DNA from: Cylindrotheca closterium
Lineage: Eukaryota; Bacillariophyta; Bacillariophyceae; Bacillariales; Bacillariaceae
DNA: 64,000 nt
Assembly: GCA_933822405.4 (NCBI GenBank)
Contig: CAKOGP040002069.1
Span: forward strand, 124,001 to 188,000
Direction: 5' to 3'
Numbering within the stretch: position 1 is the first letter of the stretch; every line of letters starts with the position of its first letter. Both the position numbers and the translations under genes were made by a program. The notes below the pieces were generated by a model. It was not told the origin of the DNA. It saw only the letters and a program-made list of their open reading frames with translations, and did not search any database. Below are positions 22,026 to 33,700 of this stretch, in pieces.

Positions 22026-23442
22026 ATGGAGCTGTATGCCGAGTCCATCGAGAATGCTGTCGCTTCCTGGAAGGTATGTTGACCTGTTTGTTACCACCGC
22101 GAGCTATAGTAGTGGACTTCTCAGAAAAGCTCACAGCACGCTGTTTTCTCAAACCCATCATAGACCGTCCAAGGTCTCCCAGACTACAAGACCCTTGTAG
22201 GCGAATTGCTATTTCGAGAGTAAGTCTACTGAAGGAAGAGTGTCATTGTGAAACGCAACATCCAATCCATGCTTTGCAAATCTCAGGATATTCAAAATAT
22301 CCCCAGGTGCCATCAACATGTTCGCGTTCGGAGAAGGAGTAGACTGTTATAATCTACCCGAAACACTGTTCAACCTTCCAGCATTTCAAAGCCATACCAA
22401 TGGTGTCGTCACAATGCTAGAAACAGGGCTCGAGATGATGCTGGGAAATAATATGGAGTCTTTGGCAGAGGCATTGAGTAGTCTTGGTGAAAAACACGTT
22501 ACATTCGGAATTCAGCCACCCCATTACATCATTGTTGAGTCGGCTTTGATCAGAACTCTAGAGGTAGGATTGGGGGAGAACTTCATTGCATCTCTACGAA
22601 AAGACTGGCAGGCTGTGTTTAGATTCATATCTCGAACCATGATGATGGGTTCAGAGAATCGTGTTGAGATTGTTAAATCAAAACGGAGAAGTGCAGAGCA
22701 GAAAAAGGTTGCAACACTGCGACTGCACTCCATCTCACCGGGACAGCGAAGCAAAGCCCTCACGCGGCATAGTCGGACTGACTTTGGTCGTTTTGAAGGA
22801 GAACCTAAAGGTAAACATCGTCGAAGAGGTACCAGCAGCGACCCTCCACATAAGCCAATGAGGAAAGGCACGGAGGAATCGCTTCGCCGTGCCCGAAGTG
22901 TGTCCCTACATCTGGATGACGATGATTGCCCTGCTTTGGATGACGATGATTGCCCCGCGTTGGATGACCTGACGATAGATATAACTGCGGAAACAAGAGC
23001 CATGACTGTATCAGACCACGATGAGTCTGACAACGCTGAGACCATCTGGGCATGGGGTAACGATACCAATGTGGAGCCCCCAAAGATGCCGCTACGGTCG
23101 CCTAGTCCAAAAGACCCACCAAGAAAGGTGCATGGGTCGCCGCCTCGTGTGCCATTGCTTGTCCGAAACAACTCGTTCGATTCTGTAAGCACGTTGGGAT
23201 CACTTGATTTTGCACCGCATTTTCCAAAGCGACTTAGATCACCAACACGAGAACTCAGAAAGCCGTTGACATCGGCACATCATGTGGAACAAGGTCGAAA
23301 GAGCTCCTTCGATTCTAGGAGCACGTTGGAATCCTTCGACTCCCCACCGCTTTTTCCAAAACGATCGAGCTCACCAACGCGAGTACCAGCTTTGTTGCAT
23401 TTTTCTTCCACGTTCACTAAACTTTTAGGAGAATCGTACTAA
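22026..23442 (+). CDS. Globin-domain protein with Ser/Arg-rich tail, copy 2
   Basis: Near-identical to copy 1 from about 22080 onward. The candidate first exon starts at 22026 (MELYAESIENAVASWK), a second block gives DFSEKL and FLKPIIDRP, and the main exon starts at 22307 after an AG at 22305-22306, with the donor GTAGGC at 22197. The globin signatures LPAFQSHTNG and GEKHVTFG and the acidic DDDDCPAL pair are the same as in copy 1. From ATG 22318 alone the product would be 374 aa. The C-terminus differs: copy 1 stops after RVPA, whereas this copy continues with a further 15-20 residues ending LLGESY, and it lacks two residues in the SAHHVEQ segment. The same uncertain first junction is present, so the problem predates the duplication or reflects an unusual intron. 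Its head-to-head position with receptor D suggests co-regulation. Confidence 0.7.
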
Positions 23443-23644
23443 TAGGTTTGTATCTTAATCCGTTCTGCCCTACAATAAACGATCGCTCAGCAAGTTTACA
23501 TGAATTTTTGCGAGCTGCTCTCTTTCTCGGAAGACAATTAGGACGTTTGCTTGTCTCCTGTACTTTCGTCAAATGCCTAGTTGCGAAGGCATGGTGGCTG
23601 GTGCACATAATGCACGTATTAGAATACCGTTTTTTCTCAGCAGT

Positions 23645-26600
23645 CTACCCCATGTGCTGCTCCGTCAAAGTCGCAACCAAATCACGACCCTTTTCTTCCC
23701 ACTCGCGACGATTCTCCATTGCATAGTTCAAATACTCGTCACTTGCAACCCCAAACACACCACAATTCTTCAACTTCTTTGCCAGTGGAATCACATAGTT
23801 GTCAAAAAATCCGATTTCCCCCTCATACCACTTCTCTGCTGGATTGAAACCCAAACGGCCAGCCTTGTACGCTATCGTCATTTCCTCAAACAAGCGTTCG
23901 TTCCATTTGCAGTAGATGTGCCAGTGCTGCATCGTGTGCGCGACGTCAGAGGCTTGAATCAAGTGTTCAATGACGATCGTGGCCTTGCGATTTACCATAT
24001 CTTTCGTAGCCTCTGACATTGCTGAATTGGTCTTGAAAGCTGCATCCCATCGATTTCGACGCAATCCCTGAAGCTCTTTGTCCATGATGTCAGTAGCCAG
24101 TACTGTATTCGTCATTAGCTGTCGGAATCGATCCAGCTCGTAGGGAGCTGCGTAAATGGTGCGTCTGAAGTCTTGGAAGCGGGGATCCATTAGAATATCC
24201 CATGCTAATACGGTCGAATTCTGTTCTGCCACACTTTTGTTACGGAAGAGGTTTGCAAGTTTATTTCCTTCCTTGATGAGCTGGTTATTGGATACACCAG
24301 AGTGATCAACATCGTGTATCATAGCAGCAAGAATGACAGTGAACTGTGTCATTGGATCGGATGTGATGCCGTAAGTGTGATCGTGAATCGACCATCCCAA
24401 GTCATCTGATGTGGCGGCGTTCTCATCCTCATCCAGAACATCGTCAGCAGCAACGATACGGGAAAGCAACTTGGAAACGGACATCTAAAGGAGTATGGGA
24501 AGAGGTGCAAGATGAGACGACGACACAGTCAATATTGACCACCAAAGAGTTGGCTCCGGTGGTGGATTGGAAGAACGTTGTCCTTCTGCAAGGCATTACC
24601 CCGAACTATACCAAAATCAACTTACCATGACGTGACTAGCATGATCGAAGTTATGGAAAGGGTTGTCTCTGTACATCGCAGCAATGCATGCAACATATAG
24701 TCGAATCTGCTCGATTACTTGATCGGAAAGCTCGATCTTGTCGGGATCTTGCTGCCGCTTGTATACTCGTTGATCGAACCCAGGAAGAGGAATGATTTCA
24801 ACCACTTCATCTAGCACCGATATCTGGCTACGAATCTCTTGTTCTCGCTTTGTAAGCTCGTTTTCCCATCCCTTGGACCCCTCATTGGTTGCAAGTCGGT
24901 GTGCCACGACCTGTTTCAACAGCCTTGTCAACACATCCACATTCCACTGACACAAACGCCGTGTCTTGGGAGGTAGCAACTTTTCGATTTCCTCCAAACT
25001 ATTGGTGCGAAGATCAAGAGATGCTTCTGCAATTCCAGAAGGAATATTATTGAAACTGCCACTAGCATTGTCCAGGAGTTTGTCTGCAGAGCCCGAGTTG
25101 GATGTAATCACGACGCCAGCTTCTTCCTGCTTGGTCATCAGCCAGTACGTATGCAACTTCCCCTTTCCCTTTGCAGTAACAGGCTGATCGCGGCTCCTCA
25201 ACCAATGTGATTTACCAGCAACTGCCAATAGGTCAGCAGTCTCTTCCGATAAATGGATGCGATTTCGTTTTCCAGTGGACTCGATTCGAGATGCCGTATT
25301 AACAGTGTCTCCAAAGAGTTGGAAACGCGATTTGTCTCCTCTCAATACTCCGGCTGTGACTGGTCCACTGTGAATTCCCACGCGGATTCCCAAGTCTCCC
25401 GTGTCAGGTCCAAGCGTAGTCTCGAGCACTCTGACCAATTGGGCAAACTTTTCTACACACTCTCGAGCGAATCCTGCCATGATTGTAGCGTGAGACTTGG
25501 TGGGTTCTGAGCAACAACAAAAGATTGTGAGCCAAACGACGTGCAGCCTACGTCTTGAAGAAATCGGAATAGTCGTCATCGTCAAACTTACCAGGCAAAC
25601 CGGTAACTGCTACATAGCAATCTCCGACTGTCTCCACTTTGAACACCTTGCGGCGTTTTGCAATCATATCGAATCCATTGTAGACGGCTTCCAAAAGAGT
25701 GAACACTTGCGAAGGCTCGCGGACCGAGCTCCATGCTGTGAAACCAGAAATGTCGGCAAAGAGAACCGTGGCATGAAGGAAAAGATCCGCAATCGGTTTC
25801 GAATCGTAAGGATTCAATGCATGATCCATTTCATCTCCTGGGCGAGTCGTTGTCATGAATTGCTTCAGCTGGTACTTTGCAGCTGTCTTTCGAAGATCGT
25901 GATTTAAGCGACCACGGATCCCAGAGGGTGTTTTCCCTTCTGCCGGATCCTCCTCTTCCTCATATCCAAAGAGACGATCACGAATACTCTTGGGATACAG
26001 GACGGACAAAATCTTTTCTGACTGCGATGCCACGGTCAGGATACGTTTTTGGCGCATGTGGACTGCTGCATCGTATAGACAGAAAATGATGCACATGAAG
26101 GCAAATACTGTTCCGATAATCGCAGCAGTGGAAGACGGTGACGAAGTGTGAAAGGTATCAAAGAATTCTTGGGTAGGAAACACTCGAACTTGGTATTTGC
26201 AGTCGGTTCCGGCAACGTGATGAGTTTGCAAAAGCTCCGCAAAAGGAAAGTCAATTTCGTCCACATTAAAGGCGGGATCGTGTAGATCATCAAATGCCAG
26301 AAAGATCGACTTCGGGCCAGTCAATCTCAAGGTGAACTTTTGACCACACTGGTCATCCACAACAACATCGACGGGTGGTAGGCTTTCATCACTCGAGAGA
26401 GAGAAAAGTGAAACCCAATTGACATCTGAATTCAAAATGGCGACGATCTCGTCACTGGAGGCGTTCGTGTAAACAGGTTGCACCAACATACTGAATGGAC
26501 TAGACGCAAAATATGCAACGTCATCCTCGTCCAAGAGAGGAATGATATCTTGGAATTCCTTGTCAAACCGATCAGTCAAAAGTGGCTGTTTGGTTGCCAT

Positions 26601-27537
26601 GACAGTTTCAAACGACTCTACAAAGTTCCGATCGGACAAGAGATTGAAATTGACAGAGGTTGTCTTTGTGGAAGGTTCAAATGTCTGCCAGATGGGTAGG
26701 AACGGTCCTGAACCCTCCTCCAGTGTTCTCATGCCGTTTGGAGCACGGAATATGCCGGCAAAGATCTCCTCCAAGTTCATATCTTCTTCTTCTTCTTCAT
26801 GCTCGTTGTGATCATGGTTGTGAATGAAAGAATCCTTCTGTTGCTGTTCAAACACCAGTCCTTGTCCGATCCACGCTTGCTGTGTTTGGGAATAGTTGGT
26901 CCATCGGATGCGTTCCTCCTCATTTTGGATAAGCGGTGAGAGGATCACCAGATGGGCACTCGTGGTGCTGATGAAATTCGAAGCAATCAATGGAAAACTA
27001 AAATCGGTAAAGAAAGGCCAGGAGGTTTTGGAATTGATTGCAAGACTGCTAATCGTCTGCCCGAGTGTGTTGGAGTCTGTAACAAGCTCCAAGGTGCGTT
27101 GATTGCTCAGTAACCTAATGTCCTCTGCAATAACCTCAAACTAAACATGGTAGGAACAACAAAAGTTGAGACTTTAGAAAGACAGAAGCAACCATCGCTC
27201 TCTCCAATCTAACTAAAACTGTACGCACCTCCTTGTGAAAATCGTCCTCTTCCGCTTGATTCAGAAAATGCCAGGTGATCACCCCAGCCGTGATCGTCGA
27301 GACTACCATTAAAAAGAAGATGTAAAACCGAAAACACCGAATGGCAGTTCGTTCAAATTCATCGTCTTCGATTGTCGTTTTTTCAGTATCGCTATTGCGC
27401 CCCTTGCTGCTATCGTCCACTTCAAAGAGACTGCTGGCTTCTTCATGACTCGGAGCGAAGCGAAGTTCTTGGCTTGTGGATCTTCGTTTCAACGACCCTT
27501 TACTCATTGTTCTGTTCATACCGGTAGCGTTACTCAT
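23645..27537 (-). CDS. Receptor-type guanylate cyclase/phosphodiesterase fusion, copy E
   Basis: Four exons: 27537-27229, 27140-25592, 25506-24626 and 24484-23645. The total is 3579 nt, 1192 aa. TM1 contains FYIFFLMVVSTITAGVITW. TM2 contains TVFAFMCIIFCLYDAAV. The ectodomain holds a unique His/acid stretch HNHDHNEHEEEEED encoded at about 26779-26828. The intron after IMA found in A, B and D is absent. Its PDE intron (24485-24625, 141 bp) lies after HASHVM, 18 nt downstream of the site used in B and D. Cyclase residues FADISGFT, KVETVGDCYV and VNTASRIES and PDE residues HNFDHASH, HDVDHSG and QASDVAHTM are intact. The product ends LTEQHMG. This copy is diverged from the B/C/D group but closer to it than to F and G. 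A truncated relic of its 3' end lies at about 16030-16206. Confidence 0.9.
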
Positions 27538-27919
27538 GGTGGCTATGGCGTAAAGTCAATGGGATGAATAAACGCCGCTATCACCTATACTATGTACTCG
27601 TACATCTGCTAACGAGCGGGAACCCTGCTTCTCCGCATTTCATACAGTATTTCGATTGATTCGCTTATTTAGGAGAAGACCTCTACATACCAGTGCATTG
27701 ATGTGGTCGCTTCCGAATCACGATAAAAGGTCGTACTTATATATGTGAAAACTGAACGGCTATAAGTGGAGAAATAGTGGAACGTGAGTGTCATCGATTA
27801 AAATTAACAGACGTCAAGACGATTACCTGTAGGATGACCAGAGATACTTGTTGGGTCTGTAATTGGGTGCCAGTACTACAGTAGTTCCAAAGACTATTTT
27901 TCCATGCTGTACATAGTAC
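27538..27919. other. Upstream region of copy E
   Basis: About 380 bases with the presumed promoter of copy E. No gene, RNA or clear repeat is seen before the Harbinger-type element begins at 27923. Confidence 0.4.
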
Positions 27920-29158
27920 TAAGGCTGTTTCCATGCGAACCGAATTTCGAAAACCGAAAAGATGCCAAATCCAGCCAGAGATTTTCGGTTTTGGAAAATC
28001 AGATGGGTAAAAAACACGTTTCCACGCAAAAACGAAATTCGGCATACGGATTCTACCCGCCTCAGCCAATCAGAAACTGACATTTTTCAACCACTTTCAT
28101 TGGTCTAGAACAGACATGAAATATTTTACCGCACAAAAGTTTTAATCTAAACGAAGGCTACAAATTTAACGCGTGAGAAAGGCTATTCATATTTATAGTT
28201 AGGCCAAAGTCAAAATACATTAGTTTTATGTCGTGCTATTTCTATTTCCATAATAAAAATTCGGATGTCAATTCTTGCTCTTCTACTCCTACTCTTTTCT
28301 TCCCTGTATTCACCACTTCTATTCCAATCATTGTCGACTTGATCAAAGTAGCTGTAGGGAATGCCAAACCTTCGTCGAAACCTTTTAGCACGAGTGCTGT
28401 CTTTGTCCCAAACTGAATCAATAGCTGCAATAGCATCTTCGTTTCTATGCTGATGGTGGTCGTCGGAATTCCTGTTGTAGAAATTGTAAAATGGAGAGTT
28501 GTAGACATCCTTTTTGACTCTTGGCGCTCTTGGGCCCCGTCCCCTCATGTCCACTGATGATACTGACGAATCGCCTTGGGACGAACCCTCACCATCAATG
28601 ACACAATTGCGGAAAGATCCTCAAATTGAGGTCAAAGTCTTAGAAGAAATCAAAACCAATATCAAATTCAAATTGGAAGGGTGCCTCAAAGGTGCCAATG
28701 GAGGTCTTGCTTAAGTCCTGACTGCCATCACTCAAAGATCTGCTGTTGGAGTCGCGACTGCTGTTGCTGTTGCTAGTACTGTCGCTACCACTGGTTGTAC
28801 TGCTGCCATCATCACTATTCAAGCTCATAGGTTGGTAGGACGAGTGGTCCATATTGTCGATGTTGTTGGAATCCAGTAGATTGCTTGATATGTGGTGTTG
28901 GAGGCACTTGGTTGTGTCAGAACCTACGCATTACAACGGTTTGTGGAAGATTCGGCTGAGACAGGCAAAATCCGGCTGTCGGTTTTCGGCGCCGAGATAT
29001 TGCCCAAATATTCGGCCGCCGACCAACCGAAATCCGGCCGCCGACTCAGTTTTGGAGGGAAAATGTTCGTGTGGACGTGTTTTTTTTACGAAACCGAAAA
29101 CCGAGAAACGAAAAAGACCCAAAACACTCGGTTTTCGGTTCGCGTGGAAACAGCCTAA
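27920..29158. mobile_element. PIF/Harbinger-type DNA transposon, internally deleted
   Basis: The terminal inverted repeats GGCTGTTTCCATGCGAACCG (27923 onward) and its complement ending at 29155 match over 22 bases with one mismatch. They are flanked on both sides by TAA (27920-27922 and 29156-29158), the 3-bp target duplication typical of PIF/Harbinger elements. Sub-terminal regions are rich in inverted CGAAAACCGA motifs. The 1233-bp body encodes only N-terminal transposase-like fragments on the minus strand and no catalytic DDE domain, so the copy is nonautonomous. It sits between receptor E and MED6. Confidence 0.85.
28210..28554 (-). pseudogene. Harbinger transposase N-terminal fragment
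   Basis: A 114-aa frame containing KRFRRRFGIPYSYFDQV, the helix that precedes the DDE_Tnp_4 domain in PIF/Harbinger transposases. Translation runs out 40-50 residues later in a basic stretch, and the DDE catalytic region is absent. A Ser/Asp-rich frame just upstream (28852-28640, beginning MDHSSYQPMSLNSDDGSS) may be the original N-terminus in a different frame, through an intron or a frameshift. It lies entirely within the inverted repeats of the element at 27923-29155. Confidence 0.65.
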
Positions 29159-29309
29159 CTTGGAGGCATGATTACGAAAATGTCTGTTATTTTAAATTTT
29201 TTTAAGCTGTACTCTACAATAAGCCTACCAATAGCTACTGGCGAGCCATTATCAGTTTAGACTTAGTAGTATTTTCTTTAGAATAGTTATGTCGATTCAA
29301 TATAATGTA

Positions 29310-30540
29310 CTATTGCTTTGCTCCTTCAGCGACAACTTCATCATCGCGGACACGCTTCCCTAGAATAGATGCTGGTGAATCCGTGGAAGCGGGTTCGGCC
29401 ACTGCAATCTTGGTGTTTGCATCATTATTGCCGTCGTTGCTGCTGCCGCCAAGAATGGTAGTATGATTGTCTGGGTTTATTGTTTCCGTTGCACCATCAC
29501 CAGGGGCACTACTCAAGCCAGTAGTCAGCACACTGCTCTTGGACAGACGGACCAATATCTGATCAATCGCACCGGTGGCTCGCAATCCTTCTTCTTCTGC
29601 TTCATTTCGTTCGCCAGTCTTGCGATTGTCCAGAACTTTTCGTCGCTTGGTCCGCTTGTGTAGCTTCATGAGTGCTACTGGGTCTACGTCGTCATAATCA
29701 TCGACTGCCTTGTCGAAATTCCAAGCATATCCCATAGATGGTTGGAATCGAGCGCAAACACTAAGCGCTGAACAGGCACCTGCCAATCCTTCCAGTGTTC
29801 GTGTCACATTTGCTTTCATCAGCGAACGGACCGAGGGAGACTTGTAAATGACACCTTCCACTACATAGTATATTCCTGTTTTTTTGTTTCAGAGATGGGG
29901 ATGGTTAGAAATGGATTGGGCAAGAAAACAACAAGGGAGTATGTCAGAAAGATAAAATTGCAACAAGACCGCTACCCAAATGACAAATGACAATAAGATA
30001 TTCATTCGATCGTCGTCTGATCTCAGAGCCTGATAGTCATTCATCATCAATTGAGCTTCAGATATTTAATTTTACCCACTTACCCAAAACCTTGACGCTG
30101 CTAGGGTTTTTTCGCAAGACATGCCGTATCGTATAGAGCGGTGATGGTTGTGCGTATTGTTGCGGGTCCACCGGAGGCATGAGTTCGTATTGCTCTCCCG
30201 TCAGTCTTGATAATGCTCGCGCATATTCTTCTTCTGCGGCCTTTGGAGGCAATGGAACACACATGCCACCACTGTTGGCATTTGGGATTCCTATTTGCAT
30301 AAGCAGACCAATCGTTACTTGCTGCATTTCGAGATATTCATTTGATGTGTTGACTTGAGTGCGAAAAGGATTCAGAGGATGTAGGAAATAGTTCAGCACA
30401 TTGGCTCGAAAGAGACCGAAGCGTGCTAGATAGACAGGGTCCACAAATGAGGCTGTTTCAGACATCGCTGTTGTTGAGTTGGATGAAGCTGTACCTGGTA
30501 TATATACCGGTACTGATGATGATGAGGATGCTGATGACAA
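29310..30540 (-). CDS. MED6: Mediator complex subunit 6
   Basis: Two exons, 30540-30084 and 29875-29310, joined by a GT-AG intron of 208 bp. The total is 1023 nt, 340 aa. The MED6 fold is recognisable: NVLNYFLHPLNPFRTQ near residue 49, the YELMPPVDP...PLYTIRHVLRKNP block, and after the junction GIYYVVEGVIYKSPSVRSLM with LEGLAGACSAL and GYAWNF. A long polar tail (KRTKRRK, Ser/Asn-rich, GKRVRDD) follows, as in other protist MED6 proteins. It is a nuclear subunit of the Mediator head module that links activators to RNA polymerase II. The first 25 residues are Ser-rich, and a second ATG (MSETASF) could be the true start. It is unrelated to the flanking receptor genes and is probably a single-copy housekeeping gene. 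Confidence 0.87.
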
Positions 30541-30757
30541 TTTTTTTTGTTTGGGGGCTGATTGAAATTGTAAGGCCTAAATCAGCTCTTGATCGTGAAT
30601 TGAAAAAGAAAAACTCCACAATACTGTACGTACCTGGTACCGGTACTACGGTATACGTGCTGTATCAATAGCAAATGTAGAGCCTATGTTCCTTCATCTC
30701 CATTTCGTATTTAGTAGATATATTTTCTATATTTGTATCATCCCGATCCAGAAGTTT

Positions 30758-33700
30758 TCAAAGTAGCAGATCTAGCCCTTCTACCACCGGCCCCCCATCC
30801 TCCATATCACCACCAAACCTTTCAACCATTTCAGCAACAAAGGCTTCACCCTTTTCTTCCCATTCTCGCCGGTTGTCCATGGCATAGTTCAAGTATTCGT
30901 CACTAGAAACACCAAAGACGCCACATTCTTTCAGCTTCTTTGCCAGCGGAATGATATAGTGGTCAAAGAATCCAATCTCACCTTGAAACCAGAAGTCAGC
31001 TGGGTTCTTCTCCAGTTTCCCCCTCTTGTAGGCTCGGACCATCTCTTCGAATAAACGCTCGTTCCATTTGCGATAGACATGCCAATGTTGCATGGTGTGC
31101 GACACATCGGATGCTTGGATCAAGTGCTCAATCACAATGGTAGCCTTACGATTCACATCTGTTCTTTCGTCAGACGAAGTAATCGCCATGGTGCCACTGA
31201 AGGCTGCATCCCAGCGCTTGCGGCGGAGCGTTTGTAGTTCTTTGTCCATAATGTCAGTAGCTAAAACCGTGTTGGCAATCAGCTGTCGGAACCGATCCAG
31301 TTCCAATGGTGCTGCATAGATGGTTCGGCGAAAGTCTTTGAAGCGTGGTTCCATGAGAAGATCCCATGCCAGGAATGTCGAGTTTTGTTCTGCGACGCTC
31401 TTGTTCTTGAATTGCTTGGCTACCATATGTTCATCTTTGACAAGTTGGGCGTTGGAGACACCCGAGTGATCAACATCGTGAATCAATGCTGCCAGAATGA
31501 CGCTGAATCGAGTAATCGGATCAGAGGTGATTCCGTACGTATGGTCATGGATGGATCCACCAATGCCAAATGTATGGTCATGGATGGACCCGCCAATATC
31601 ATGTGACTTAGTGACGGTCTCGTCAGCGTTCAGTAGATCCTCTGCTGCGACGATTCGAGACAGCAGCTTGGACACAGACATTGTAACGTGACTTGCATGC
31701 TCAAAGTTGTGAAACGGATTCTTGCGGTACATAAGAGCAATGGACGAGATATAGAGTTGCATTTGCTCCATCACGACCTCTGGGAGCTCAATTTCGTCGA
31801 CATCCTTTTGCCGTTTGTACACCTCTGCATCAAATTCAGGAAGGGGCACAATCTCCACAACCTCATCAAGAATATATATCTGTCGCTTGATTGCATCCTC
31901 TTTCTCATCCAGAGCCTCTTCGAATTGCTTAGTTTTGAATCCTGTCGCCATTCTGTGGGCCACAATCTGCTTCAATGATTTTGCCAGAACATCGACATTC
32001 CATTGGCAGAGCCGTTTGAGCTTTGCCGGGAGCATTGCTTCAACAGCATAGTGATTGGCAGATTCAAAGTCTTCAGGAAGGGTACTTCTAATAGACTTGT
32101 CAAAGTCCTCGCCGTTGTGTGCCGATGTTGCCAGCTCATGTTCCTCTTCCTCTGTTGTTAAGAGCCAGTAAGTCTGCAGCTTTCCCTTGCCCTTCGCTCT
32201 CACCGGTTGAGCTCGACTTCGAAGCAAGTGGCCCCTACCCGCGTTTCCAATCAGATGTGCCGTTTCTCCAGAGACCTGAATCCTGTTTCGCATACCGGTG
32301 GACTCGATTCGTGACGCTGTATTTACAGTGTCACCAAACAGCTGAAAACGCGACTTGTCTCCACGAAGAACTCCAGCTGTAATAGGCCCGCTATGCATAC
32401 CGACACGAATGCCCAACTCTGCAGTATCTGGTCCTAGAGTTGTTTCAAGGAATCCAACAAGCTCGCCAAACCTATCAACAATCTCCCGAGCGAATGAAGC
32501 CATGATATTCGCGTGGTCTTTGGTTGGTTCTGGACAGCGGCAGAAACGACAAGATAGTGAGTCCAGTGTCATGAAGCCTATTCCTTAGACAGTTAATCAT
32601 ACTTACCAGGCAAACCGGTCACAGCCACGTAGCAATCGCCCACCGTTTCTACCTTGAACACTTTTCTCTTCTTGGCGATCACATCAAAGGCTCGATACAC
32701 ACTTTCGAGCAGGGTGAAAACTTGAGCTGGTTCCCGGACGGAACTCCAAGCGGTGAAACCACAAATGTCAGCAAAGATGACTGTCGAGTCCAAGAATAGA
32801 TCTGCAATTGGTTTTGAAGAAAACGCATCCAATGAACCTCCATTTGGATTGCTCTTGATGAAGCTCTTGAGTTGGAATCTTGAAGACTTGACGATCTCAC
32901 CCACTTCGGTGTTATTCCGATTTCCTTTCGTTGTCCCATTGCCATCTTCCTTCTTTTCGAGGCCAAAAAGCCGATCTCTGATCGATTTGGGGTAGAGAAC
33001 AGAGAGTAGTTGTTCCGATCTCGAGGCAACATGGAGTAGCCTCCTTTGTCTCATGCGTACCGCGGAATCGTACAGATACAGAATCAGACACATAAACAAA
33101 AATACGCCACCAAACACTCCACCAAATACTGCTGGATACTTGAGATGGTATGTGTAGTAGAATTCAGAAGTAGGAAATACCCGAACGGTGTAGGTACAGT
33201 CTGATCCTGCAATATGTTGCGTAGTGACATCTGGAGCAAACGGAAACTCAATCCCGAAGTCATTGTAGGCGGGTTCGTGGTGATCACCAAATCCTACAAA
33301 TTCAGATTTTTGGCCGGTTACCTTCATGGTAAAGGCGACGTCGCAACCGCCATCCACCACAATATGAACGGGAGGAATAGGATTGTCACTCAAAAGAGCA
33401 AATAGAGGGAGCCAACTCACATCTGAATTCAAGATTGCAACAACTTCTTGTCCCGTCGAGTCTTCGAATACAGGCTGAAGGAAGAGACTGTGAGGCTGGG
33501 TTTGGACCAGCTGTTGGATATCAGGATCATACAGTTGAACAAAATCTTGATTTGACAATCCGAGGAGATCAGTCATGGCAGATGCTTTGGTCTCGAGGAC
33601 AGTGTCGAAGACATTGCTATAATGTGTGTCCGAGCGCATGTTGAAATTCACCATATCACCATTGCGAGGAGCTCGGATTGTTTGCCAAATGGGGAGAAAT

